A stretch of 8,093 bases of DNA from Burkholderiales bacterium (GTDB lineage Bacteria; Pseudomonadota; Gammaproteobacteria; Burkholderiales; Burkholderiaceae): assembly GCA_947447845.1 (NCBI GenBank), contig CANFNO010000098.1:1-8093 (forward strand). The letters run 5' to 3'. Position numbers and translations under genes: made by a program. The notes under the pieces were generated by a model. The model did not search any database. It was given only the letters and a program-made list of their open reading frames with translations, and had not been told where the DNA came from. This document shows, one piece after another, positions 1-7,500 of the stretch; within the stretch, counting starts at the first letter, position 1; each line of letters opens with the position of its first letter.

Positions 1-384
1 GAGAAATTGGGCACATTCGGAGATGGTGCTGCTATCACCAATGCGGTGCGGCGGTAGCACCACCGCGGGGTCGATCTGGCTGGCGAACAGGCGCAAGCCG
101 GTGGAGCCCGTGTCCAGCAACACGTTGTTAATAGCTTGGCAATGGTTGGTGCCCGGGCTGCAGACCGTGACGGTGACATAGGGCACGTTGACGTTGCGCC
201 CCGGGCCCGACTCGACCACCACCGGCACCACGTTGGCATCGCTCAACGTGGCAAGGCCAAGCGGATAGGCGGCTACCACCGCGGCCCCTACACCACTACC
301 TCCGCCGGCGGCCCCGCCACCGCATGCGCCCAATGCGAAAGACAGGCAAAGTGCCAACCACACCGGTTTGTAAAAATGTGCCAT
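1..384 (-). CDS. DUF3443 family lipoprotein, N-terminal part (cut by window edge)
   Basis: The visible 128 residues begin with a lipoprotein signal peptide: a charged start (MAHFYK), a hydrophobic stretch, and a lipobox LGAC with the lipidated cysteine at residue 21. A Gly/Ala/Ser-rich linker follows. The mature part reads VNVPYVTVTVCSPG (about 66-78), then NNVLLDTGSTGLRL (86-99), which is typical of the DUF3443 family. DTGST (91-95) resembles the active-site loop of retropepsin-like aspartic proteases, but DUF3443 has no established activity known to me. Cysteines 75 and 82 flank a short loop and could form a disulfide. GAGAGG lies six bases before the ATG and supports the start. The gene follows the DUF2844 gene on the same strand after 17 bp, so they are very probably co-transcribed, and these two families are often neighbours. 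The C-terminal part lies outside the window. The family call is by recognition of the motif block. Confidence 0.82.
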   Translation of the reverse strand, partial: MAHFYKPVWLALCLSFALGACGGGAAGGGSGVGAAVVAAYPLGLATLSDANVVPVVVESGPGRNVNVPYVTVTVCSPGTNHCQAINNVLLDTGSTGLRLFASQIDPAVVLPPHRIGDSSTISECAQFL

Positions 385-401
385 GTGTTGCCTCTCGCTG
401 C

Positions 402-866
402 TCAGCGGATGTCCGCGCCCGACAGCGTCGGGGGCAGTTGGGAGGGTAGGTAGGCGTAGCCGCTGAAGGCGCGCATCATGCCGCCTGCCTCCAACACCAA
501 GTCGCTGCTCTGGATGTGCACATGGCGGCTTTGCTGGCGCAACGCGTCGCTGTAGCGCTGAAAGTGCTCGCCCAGCAGACGATGGAAGTCCGGTAGGACC
601 GGGCCTTCCCAGCCCACCGCAAACACCTGGCCAGACGGATTCACGTATTGCCTCAGCGTCACGCCATCGGCCAATCGTTGGGTATGGAGGCTCGCACCCG
701 GCAACTGTGTCGTTGAGCTGAGGGCCACTGTGTTTTGCCCCTCATTTGCCAGCGCATCCAGACGCTCGCCCAGACCCGCAGTTGCGGTACTGCACAGCAC
801 GAAACTCAGCGCTGCGATAAATCCGTTGCGGCCGAGCGCCCTCCCTCCCCAGATGGATGCAAGCAT
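402..866 (-). CDS. DUF2844 family secreted protein
   Basis: A 154-residue protein with a Sec-type signal peptide: basic residues R9 and R13, a hydrophobic core FIAALSFVLC, and a likely cleavage after STATA at residue 30. The mature part carries blocks characteristic of DUF2844: SGQVFAVGWEGPVLPDF (78-94), LLGEHFQRY (97-105), and a C-terminal SDLVLEAGGMMRAFSGYAYLP (121-141) ending in GADIR. No catalytic motif is visible and the function is unknown. The start is supported by GGGGA six bases upstream of the ATG. It is the first gene of a likely two-gene operon with the DUF3443 lipoprotein. The pair may act together in the periplasm or at the outer membrane, which is an inference from conserved adjacency. 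Its leader lies in the 867-986 stretch, which contains two inverted repeats. The family call is fairly secure; the role is unknown. Confidence 0.85.
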   Translation of the reverse strand: MLASIWGGRALGRNGFIAALSFVLCSTATAGLGERLDALANEGQNTVALSSTTQLPGASLHTQRLADGVTLRQYVNPSGQVFAVGWEGPVLPDFHRLLGEHFQRYSDALRQQSRHVHIQSSDLVLEAGGMMRAFSGYAYLPSQLPPTLSGADIR

Positions 867-901
867 GCGATTTCCCCAATGTATATGGTTGAACAGCGTT
901 C

Positions 902-968
902 TGAATTTCCGTGTCCCTCCGGGTTTGCGACCGGCCAGAAATTCATCCCTGCTTTGGTTATCGGCAGG
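902..968 (-). other. Candidate structured 5' leader of the DUF2844-DUF3443 operon
   Basis: Read on the minus strand, two hairpins follow the gspF terminator and precede the DUF2844 start. The first pairs CCTGC (964-968) with GCAGG (948-952) around an 11-base loop. The second pairs TGAATTTC (938-945) with GAAATTCA (902-909), eight perfect base pairs, and encloses a smaller CCGG/CCGG pairing (931-934 with 919-922) around TCGCAAAC. I could not match this to a known riboswitch class. It could equally be chance pairing or a protein-binding site. Confidence 0.3.
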
Positions 969-986
969 AAGGGGCTTTGCTTTAGT

Positions 987-1013
987 AAAAAAATAGCCAG
1001 GAATGCCTGGCTA
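987..1013 (-). terminator. Rho-independent terminator of gspF
   Basis: On the minus strand, TAGCCAGG (1006-1013) and CCTGGCTA (994-1001) form a perfect 8-bp stem with a four-base loop, followed directly by seven Ts (993-987). It lies 35 bp past the gspF stop in the right orientation. There is no T tract on the plus-strand side, so it works in one direction only. It separates gspF from the DUF2844 operon, which must therefore have its own promoter between about 870 and 986. Confidence 0.85.
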
Positions 1014-1048
1014 ATAGTGTGAATGAAGGTGAATTAAGCCAAAATAAC

Positions 1049-2278
1049 TTATTTAACCCACTGATTCAATTGAATGATGGGCATTAATACGGCCAGCACA
1101 ATGAGCATGACCACCAGCCCCATCGCCACAATCAGCAGCGGCTCCAGAATGGTGGCCAGGTGCATGGAGCGGCGCTGCACTTCGGTGCTGAGTTGCTTGG
1201 CCGCGCGGTCCAACATGGTGGGCAATTGGCCGGTCTGCTCGCCCAGGCGGGCAAACATCGACAGTAAGCCAGGGAAACGCTTCTTTTGAGACAGAGCCGC
1301 GGCCAGCGGCGCGCCTTCGCGCACCAGCACCAGCGCGTCCAGTGCGTCGCGCTTGAGGGCTTGATTGCTGAGTGTTTGGGCTGCGGCCTGCAGGGCTTGC
1401 AAGATGGGCACACCGGCCGAAGTCAGCATGGCCAGCGTACCTGCAAAGCGTGCCGCGTTGTAGCCGCGGGCCAGCTTACCCAGCACCGGCAGGTTCAGCC
1501 AGGCAGCGTCCCAGCGCTCACGGAATGCGGCGTTCTTCAGTGTCTGCCACAGCAGCGCGGAGCCAGCCAGCAGCAACAAAAGCACCATCCAGCCATAGCC
1601 CCGCACAAAGTCGCTGATGGCCATCATGGCCACGGTCAAAAAGGGCAGGGCATGCTTGCTACCGGCAAACACATGGGCTACTTGCGGGACCACATAACCC
1701 ACCAGAAACAACACAATCACGATGGCTACCAGCGAAACAATGGCCGGATAGAGCGCTGCGCCCATCAGCTTGGATTGCAGCAGCTGGCGCACTTCGAGGT
1801 CGTCTGCCAGTCGCACCAGCACCAGCGAAAGATGGCCGCTCTGCTCACCGGCACCGACCACGGCGACATAGATATCGGCAAACTCGCGCGGGTGCTGCTC
1901 CAGAGCCTTGGCGAAGCTGGTTCCGCCGTTGACGGATGCCCGCAGCGACGCGTTCAGGTTGCGGTGGGCTTCCGTTTCCGCTTCCTCCGAGAGCGAGCCC
2001 AGCGCCTGCTCCAACGGAAGGCCCGAACTCACCAGCTCGGCAAGTTGCCGCGTCCAAATGGCCAGGGCGTTGGAACTGAACGTCTTTGATCGCCAGACTC
2101 CGCCGGACTGCACGGCATCCTGGGTTGCCGAATTGCCGCCCGCCAGCACCTGCACGGACAGCGGAATGAAAGACTGCGTGCGCAACTGGGCGCGTGCGGA
2201 TTTGGCACTGTCGGCCTCCAGCGTGCCCTTACGGGTTTGCCCCTGATCATCCAGGGCAGTGAAGGAATATGCGGGCAT
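1049..2278 (-). CDS. gspF: Type II secretion inner-membrane platform protein GspF
   Basis: A 409-residue protein, the normal length for GspF. This is the polytopic inner-membrane platform protein that links the GspE ATPase to pseudopilus assembly in type II secretion. The N-terminus MPAYSFTALDDQGQTRKG is the usual GspF opening. Two T2SSF domains are visible, at about 72-197 and 275-400. Each has a matching GEQ(S/T)G motif (144-148 and 346-350). Membrane segments lie at about 172-198, 227-247 and 377-402. The start is supported by AAGG seven bases upstream. GspF is usually encoded with gspE and gspG. Here it is alone: a plus-strand gene starts 40 bp upstream and a strong terminator follows, so it is a single-gene transcript. 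A PilC-type protein of type IV pili is the main alternative, but the N-terminus and length favour GspF. Confidence 0.88.
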   Translation of the reverse strand: MPAYSFTALDDQGQTRKGTLEADSAKSARAQLRTQSFIPLSVQVLAGGNSATQDAVQSGGVWRSKTFSSNALAIWTRQLAELVSSGLPLEQALGSLSEEAETEAHRNLNASLRASVNGGTSFAKALEQHPREFADIYVAVVGAGEQSGHLSLVLVRLADDLEVRQLLQSKLMGAALYPAIVSLVAIVIVLFLVGYVVPQVAHVFAGSKHALPFLTVAMMAISDFVRGYGWMVLLLLLAGSALLWQTLKNAAFRERWDAAWLNLPVLGKLARGYNAARFAGTLAMLTSAGVPILQALQAAAQTLSNQALKRDALDALVLVREGAPLAAALSQKKRFPGLLSMFARLGEQTGQLPTMLDRAAKQLSTEVQRRSMHLATILEPLLIVAMGLVVMLIVLAVLMPIIQLNQWVK

Positions 2279-2304
2279 GGCGCAACCTTATCACAGGCAA
2301 TCTC

Positions 2305-2310
2305 AGGGAA
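2305..2310 (+). promoter_or_regulatory. Ribosome binding site deciding the acyltransferase start
   Basis: AGGGAA lies eight bases before the ATG at 2319. Earlier in-frame ATGs at 2259 and 2277 would overlap the gspF start and have no comparable site. The segment they would add (KEYAGMAQPYHRQSQGKCA) is not like the family, so 2319 is preferred. Confidence 0.6.
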
Positions 2311-2318
2311 AATGCGCC

Positions 2319-3086
2319 ATGCTCCCCCAAACCACCCCCCGCTATACGGCTGTAGATGTCTTGCGCGGCCTGGCCATGGTGTGGATGACGGTGTTCCACT
2401 TTTGCTTCGATTTGCATCACTTCGGTTACCTGCAGGCCAACTTTTATGCCGATCCGTTCTGGACGCTTCAACGCGTGGCCATCGTCAGCCTGTTCGTTTT
2501 TTGTGCCGGACTGGGGCAAGCCATTGCGGTACAGCAGGCACAGAACTGGAATCGCTTCTGGAAGCGCTGGCGCCAGATCGCGCTGTGCGCTCTGTTGGTG
2601 AGTCTGGGCTCTTGGTTCATGTTCCCCAACAGCTACATCCACTTTGGCATCCTGCATGGCATGGCCGCGATGCTGCTGGTTGCGCGTTTGCTTGCGCACC
2701 AGGGGCGGCGCTTGTGGCTGCTGGGTGCTTTTGCTTTGGCTATGCCGTGGCTGGCCACCTATGTGCATGCCGCTTGGCCAGACGCTGACGTTTTGAATGG
2801 CCGCGCCCTCAACTGGCTGGGATTGGTGAGCCACAAACCCATCACCGAAGACTATGCGCCGCTGTTTCCCTGGGTCGGGGTGATGTGTTTCGGGCTTGCT
2901 GCGGGGCAATGGGTTATGCACCGGCATGCTGCCGCTTTGGAACGCATTGGCATGGTTTTGCGCCAGGGTGCGACCGGTGGACTGGTACGTGGACTGGCAC
3001 TGTTAGGGCGCTGGAGCTTGAGTTACTACATGCTGCACCAGCCCTTGTTGATCGGTGCGTTTTCTCTGGTTGCGCTGCTGCGCTAA
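2319..3086 (+). CDS. DUF1624 / heparan-alpha-glucosaminide N-acetyltransferase-like membrane protein
   Basis: A 255-residue polytopic membrane protein. The N-terminus RYTAVDVLRGLAMVWMTVFHFCFDL (8-32) is the hallmark of the DUF1624/HGSNAT catalytic family, with the conserved D13, R16-G17 and H27. Further family signs are SYIHFGILHGMA (105-116), with histidines 108 and 113, a PLFPWVGVMCFGLAAG membrane segment (181-196), and a C-terminal GRWSLSYYMLHQPLL (230-244). About six to seven hydrophobic segments are visible. Relatives are thought to move acyl groups across the membrane to an acceptor, probably a cell-surface or periplasmic molecule. The substrate here is unknown. It runs divergently from gspF with a 40-bp gap and converges with the solute-binding protein gene, ending 4 bp from it, so it is monocistronic. 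No membership in a nearby pathway is visible. Confidence 0.83.
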   Translation: MLPQTTPRYTAVDVLRGLAMVWMTVFHFCFDLHHFGYLQANFYADPFWTLQRVAIVSLFVFCAGLGQAIAVQQAQNWNRFWKRWRQIALCALLVSLGSWFMFPNSYIHFGILHGMAAMLLVARLLAHQGRRLWLLGAFALAMPWLATYVHAAWPDADVLNGRALNWLGLVSHKPITEDYAPLFPWVGVMCFGLAAGQWVMHRHAAALERIGMVLRQGATGGLVRGLALLGRWSLSYYMLHQPLLIGAFSLVALLR

Positions 3087-3090
3087 GGCG

Positions 3091-4422
3091 CTAGCGTGGT
3101 TTGGCCAGCATCCGGTTGACCCGGGATTCGGCGTCTCGTTGTACAGCCTCAATGCTTTTTTTGTTGCTCAGCATATTGACCAGTTCGTCGCCGATTACGG
3201 ACTGAATGCTATGTTGGCCCATTAGTTTGCTGGGAAGGCTCACCGCGTTCCTCGGCACTTCCACCAGCTTATCCCGCATAGGCAGTTTGCGGAGTTCTTC
3301 CAATTGCCCCGGTGCCAGGCTATCGGGCAGAAGTCCGCTGCGGCCCCAGTCAAAGTTGTGATCCCGCAAGTACTTCAGGTACGTCATTGCGGCTTTGCGG
3401 GATTTCTCGTCTTTTGTCCCACCTTTTGGCATTACCCATACATGGCTATCAGCCCATGCTGCATTGGTGGCAAACAGTTTGGGAAAGGGGATTGCCAAAT
3501 AGGCGTTGCTGAGCGGCACATCCTTTTTGGCGGACTCAGCCACAAAGTCCTCCAGCGACCAGGTTCCCCAAACACGGACGGCAGTCTCCCCTTTGAGGAA
3601 CTGTGCATGGGCCTCTTCATATTCCTGGTTAGCCCCCAGGAGTCCTTCGTCCGAAAGCGTCTTCATCAGTTCAAGTGCTTTGCGAACTTCAGGAGAGTGC
3701 ATATCCAGTTTGCTTGCATCGCCAGGGAAAAGACTTCCTTTTTGTTGGGCAACCAGAGTCATCAAGTATCTAAAATCGCCAACTTCGTTGTTGGGTGACC
3801 AGGAAAAGTATGGCTTTCCAGTGGCCTTTTTGTATTGCCGTGCGTTCGTCAACAAATCCTCAGCACTTTTTGGAATGTGCGCCGTTCCGTCGGGATTCGT
3901 CAAACCAGCATTGATCAACGCCTTGGTATTCACATGCCACATCCAGCTATGAATATCGATTGGTAGGCCATATATTTTTCCATTGAATTTTGTGATTGAT
4001 TTGCCGTAATCTGAATATTCACCGCTATTAATGCCGATCGCTTTCAAATCATTATCCATCGGCTCCAGCAAGTTGTAGGCAATAAAGTCACCCATGGCTG
4101 AGCCATGCATGATCGCTATGGCAGGAGGCGCCTTGGTGGCAATCTGTGCTTTCAAATTGTCATAATAAGCAACCCATTCGACAATTTTTGTATTGACAAC
4201 GATATTTTGCTTATTGGTTGCATTGAAGGCGTTGGTCAATACTGTTGCAACGCCACAAATTCCAACAGCCTTTTTAATATCAACCACATCTTTATATTCG
4301 GCAGAGCAATCAGACAAGAATCGAAGCACGGTAATTTGCGTTTTTTCCTGCGCAAAACCGACAGAGGAAAAGATAAAAATTGAACAAACAATGAAGACGG
4401 ATTTGAATATATTTTTGAACAT
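3091..4422 (-). CDS. Periplasmic solute-binding protein, family 1 (sugar type), lacking a transporter nearby
   Basis: A 443-residue secreted protein. A signal peptide covers residues 1-24 (K3, K7, hydrophobic FIVCSIFIFSS, cleavage after GFA). The mature protein resembles family-1 extracellular solute-binding proteins of sugar ABC systems: an ITVLRF opening strand, VEWVAYYDNLKAQIATKAPPAI, NGKIYGLPIDIHSWMWHVN, an FLKGETAVRVWGTWSLEDF block, and SHVWVMPKGG. Cysteines 39 and 56 near the mature N-terminus could form a disulfide. The start is ATG at 4422 because AAGGTGA sits five bases before it; a GTG nine bases earlier lies inside that site. No permease or ATPase gene accompanies it in the window. 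Directly upstream on the same strand is a hybrid histidine kinase, 96 bp away, which suggests a ligand-presenting role, although a shared transporter encoded elsewhere is possible. The gene, especially its 5' third, is AT-richer than gspF. The ligand cannot be read from the sequence. Confidence 0.85.
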   Translation of the reverse strand: MFKNIFKSVFIVCSIFIFSSVGFAQEKTQITVLRFLSDCSAEYKDVVDIKKAVGICGVATVLTNAFNATNKQNIVVNTKIVEWVAYYDNLKAQIATKAPPAIAIMHGSAMGDFIAYNLLEPMDNDLKAIGINSGEYSDYGKSITKFNGKIYGLPIDIHSWMWHVNTKALINAGLTNPDGTAHIPKSAEDLLTNARQYKKATGKPYFSWSPNNEVGDFRYLMTLVAQQKGSLFPGDASKLDMHSPEVRKALELMKTLSDEGLLGANQEYEEAHAQFLKGETAVRVWGTWSLEDFVAESAKKDVPLSNAYLAIPFPKLFATNAAWADSHVWVMPKGGTKDEKSRKAAMTYLKYLRDHNFDWGRSGLLPDSLAPGQLEELRKLPMRDKLVEVPRNAVSLPSKLMGQHSIQSVIGDELVNMLSNKKSIEAVQRDAESRVNRMLAKPR

Positions 4423-4427
4423 GCAAA

Positions 4428-4434
4428 TCACCTT
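4428..4434 (-). promoter_or_regulatory. Strong ribosome binding site deciding the binding-protein start
   Basis: AAGGTGA on the minus strand ends five bases before the ATG at 4422. It overlaps the alternative GTG codon at 4431-4429, so initiation at that GTG is unlikely. Confidence 0.75.
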
Positions 4435-4445
4435 TAGGTTAATGG

Positions 4446-4474
4446 TTTAAATTGAATTGCAGTTCAACTCACAA
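4446..4474 (-). promoter_or_regulatory. Candidate promoter with palindromic operator for the solute-binding protein gene
   Basis: On the minus strand TTGTGA (4474-4469) is followed after exactly 17 bp by TTTAAA (4451-4446), each matching four of six consensus sigma-70 bases. The spacer is almost filled by the 16-bp palindrome TTGAACTG/CAATTCAA (4467-4452), symmetric in seven of eight base pairs. A regulator bound there would block polymerase. The expected transcript would start near 4439, giving a short leader to the ATG at 4422. The elements are weak individually; the arrangement is the main support. Confidence 0.4.
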
Positions 4475-4478
4475 AGTA

Positions 4479-4496
4479 CCCAAGCTGCCTCTTGGG
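4479..4496 (-). other. Small hairpin between kinase and binding-protein genes
   Basis: CCCAAG and CTTGGG pair over six base pairs around a six-base loop, 22 bp after the kinase stop. The following TACTTTG is a poor U tract, so at best it is a weak terminator or an RNA-stabilising structure. With the candidate promoter just beyond it, it may partly separate the expression of the two genes. Confidence 0.3.
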
Positions 4497-4518
4497 CGAT
4501 TGCCACATTTGGTTTTAT

Positions 4519-7500
4519 CTAAAACGAATAAGTGCCGTTTAACATCTCCAGCGCTTGTTCAAAATCGAAATCGTTAATCGCTATCTCGATTCGCTCTGCG
4601 TCCGGAATCAGGGCCCTTAGCACTGGCGCGTGGGCTAGCCAAAGTTCATTCGCCGTCGCGTCACTGTCGGCAAGCAGCACCTTCAACTCGTCAATGACCC
4701 GTGAGGCTGTTGCTTGCTGCTCTTCGGTCAATAGCATTGCGTCAATGATTTCCAGCGACGGGACCAATCCGGGTACTTCGCGCAAGGCAGAGGTCAGTGC
4801 CTCCAACGCCTCGCCCGTGCGAGCCAGGTGTTCTTCTACCTCGCCCTGGGGCGCAGATTTACGCAGTGCTGATTCGAGTTTGTCCGCAACCATTTGCAGT
4901 GGGGTGGCACCCAAATTGCCGGCAAGTCCCTTGAGCGTATGGGCCAGCAGTTCTGCGGTCGCCACATCCCCTTGCTGAATGTTTTGGCGAATTCTTGTGT
5001 GTCCATCCGACTGGGAAGATAAAAACATCTTCACTATGGTCACGTAGAGAGCCGGGTTGAAATTGGTTTGCAGCAGGCCCTGATCGACATTCAGGTTTGG
5101 AACCGACCTAAGCGCATGGAGATATTCCTCAGCCGTCACCTCAGCAGTCGCGGTGGCCCCCACTTGAGTTGGCGCTTCGATGCTCGGAGTGCCCAGGCCC
5201 GCGCGATTTTTGACCGTGCGCGCAATGGTTTCCCAAAGCTCATGGGGACTTATCGGCTTGGTCACAAATCCATTCATGCCAGCTGCCAGGCAGCGGTCCC
5301 GGTCAGCCTTCATGGCGTTGGCCGTCATGGCTACGATGGGCAGCGTTTCACTGCTGTGGGATTCGCGGATGCGCATTGCCGAGGCCACGCCGTCCATCAC
5401 CGGCATTTGCATATCCATCAACACCAGGTCGTAAGGCACTCCCGAGGCAAAGTGCGCTGCGACCATGTCCACCGCAATTTGGCCATCTTCTGCAACATCG
5501 ACTTCAAAGCCTGCGCCGCGAAGCATTTCGCACGCCACCAGTTGATTGATTTCGTTGTCTTCGGCCAGCAGGATGCGTGCACCGGTTATCGCGCTGACCA
5601 TTGCTTCACCATCTTGCCCATGCAACTGCAAAGCTGGAATCAGCGATTCGGGTGAGGCTTGACCCAGAATTTGCATCATGCAGTCCACCATCGTGGAGGC
5701 GCTGACCGGCTTGGACAGCACATGCGCAATTCCCAAACTGGTCGCCTCGTCCACGAGGTCCTCGCGCCGGTGCGCAGTGACCATTAGCAGCATGGGTGTT
5801 TCGACTGGCGGGGCTTCCTGCAGAGCGCGAATGGTGTCCAGTCCATTCATGCCAGGCATCTGCCAGTCGATGATCACAAAATCATAGGGATTGGCTGCCC
5901 GTCTGGCCGCCTCAACGAACGCGACACACTGCGCCCCTGATGTGGCGCTCTCGACCACCAAGCCGGTACTGCGCAGTGTTTCGGTGAGCACCTCAATAGA
6001 CGTTTCGTTGTCATCCACAACCAGCGCCCGTTTGCCGCGCAGCGCTAGGCGGGGCTTCAGCATAAATTTGTCTTCCGGCCTGGTTCCCACGCGGGCAGTA
6101 AACCAGAACGTGGAGCCTCGACCAAATTCGCTCGTAACACCTATTTGGCCACCCATAGCCTTCGCCAGAAGTTTGCTGATAGCCAGTCCCAACCCCGTAC
6201 CACCATACTGCCGCGTGGTCGAGGAGTCGGCCTGCGAGAAACTCTTGAACATGCGTCCGATTTGTTCCTCGGTCAAACCGATTCCTGTATCGGTTACCTT
6301 GAACAACAATATCGCTTCACCTTCAAGCTCCTGCTGAACCGAGAGGTCCAAACGGATGACTCCCTGTTTGGTGAATTTAATGGCGTTGTTGATGAGGTTA
6401 ATCAGGATTTGCCCGATGCGAAGAGGGTCTCCAACAAGGGTTTTAGGAATATCAAGACTCGCGCTGATTACCAATTCAAGTTCCTTGGCATCGACCTTCT
6501 CGCTTACCAGATTGACCAGATTGTCAAAGACGCGGTCCAGCATAAAAGGAACTGCCTCAATCTCCATCTTGCCGGCTTCAATTTTCGAGAAGTCCAGGAT
6601 GTCATTGATGATGCCCAAGAGATGCACACCGCTTTGTTGGATTTTAAATATGTAATCATGAATGCGCGGTGGCATCTCGTTTTTGAGCGCCAATGCGGAC
6701 AAACCAATAACGGCATTCATCGGGGTGCGGATCTCATGGCTCATATTGGCGAGAAACTCACCCTTCGCTTGGGATGCCGACTCCGCTTCACGAAGTGCCA
6801 TAGTCAAATCTTGCGCCAGCTTTTTCTCGGTGAGTTGGTAATTGCGAAGATTGCTATTCATGACCGCCAATCGCGCCATGATGCTGTTTGGAAGGTATTT
6901 TTCAGCATGCAAGTCAGTTGGTAAATCACCTTGCGCAACGCTGGCAATGGTTTCTTGCACATGGTTGATGGGGCCACCCATGACATTTCCAAGCTTCACA
7001 ATGAATCGATTGAAACTGTCCATGAGTTTGTCAAATTCAACGATGCCATTGTGCGGAATTTGCGTGGACAAATCCGCTTCCCCTGAGTTCAGAATATCCA
7101 TCGCATCGTTGACTTTGCGCAAGGGCGTAAGTACTACCGAGTGCATCAAGAAATAAATGGCAATAACCAGTATCAAATCAGTGATAGCCACTTGGACTGC
7201 TGTGTTGACTACTTCGTTATGTAACTTCTGCCGGATATATTTTTCAGTCGCGTGTAGTTCGAGTATGCCAACCTTGCTGGATTCGCCATCATGCGAGTAT
7301 TCAAGATTAACGCGATGTATCTGATCGGCGACGGGCATCTTTTCACCGGTAACCCAATTGCCATCGATCCGGGCCAGGCTATAACGAAACCTGCCGTCAG
7401 GGGTTAATAACTGGATTCCGACCAGGATGTCGTTGTTTCTTTCGGCTTCTATGGCGCTCCGGATCTGCGCCGCATCATAAACCCATAGAGACTGCTGCAA

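Noticed and set aside
902..968. c-di-GMP-I (GEMM) riboswitch upstream of DUF2844
   Set aside because: GCAAACC and GGGAC strings are present, but the P2 hairpin between them and the following GCAAAGCC block are missing.
1286..2089. Long plus-strand open frame of 267 codons opposite gspF
   Set aside because: It is antisense to a clear gspF, is rich in His/Gln/Arg as expected for a shadow frame, and has no recognisable domain.
2247..2927. Minus-strand open frame of 226 codons opposite the acyltransferase
   Set aside because: It is antisense to a well-supported membrane protein gene, and its composition (His, Gln, Pro rich, no hydrophobic pattern) is that of a shadow.
4429..4431. GTG start for the solute-binding protein
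   Set aside because: The GTG is part of the AAGGTGA ribosome binding site that serves the ATG at 4422, and there is no site of its own upstream.
4479..4496. Intrinsic terminator between kinase and binding-protein genes
   Set aside because: The stem is only six base pairs and the following bases TACTTTG are not a T tract; it is kept as a hairpin only.
6145..6924. Plus-strand open frame of 259 codons opposite the kinase
   Set aside because: It lies entirely over the HisKA/HATPase coding region of the hybrid kinase and resembles no family.
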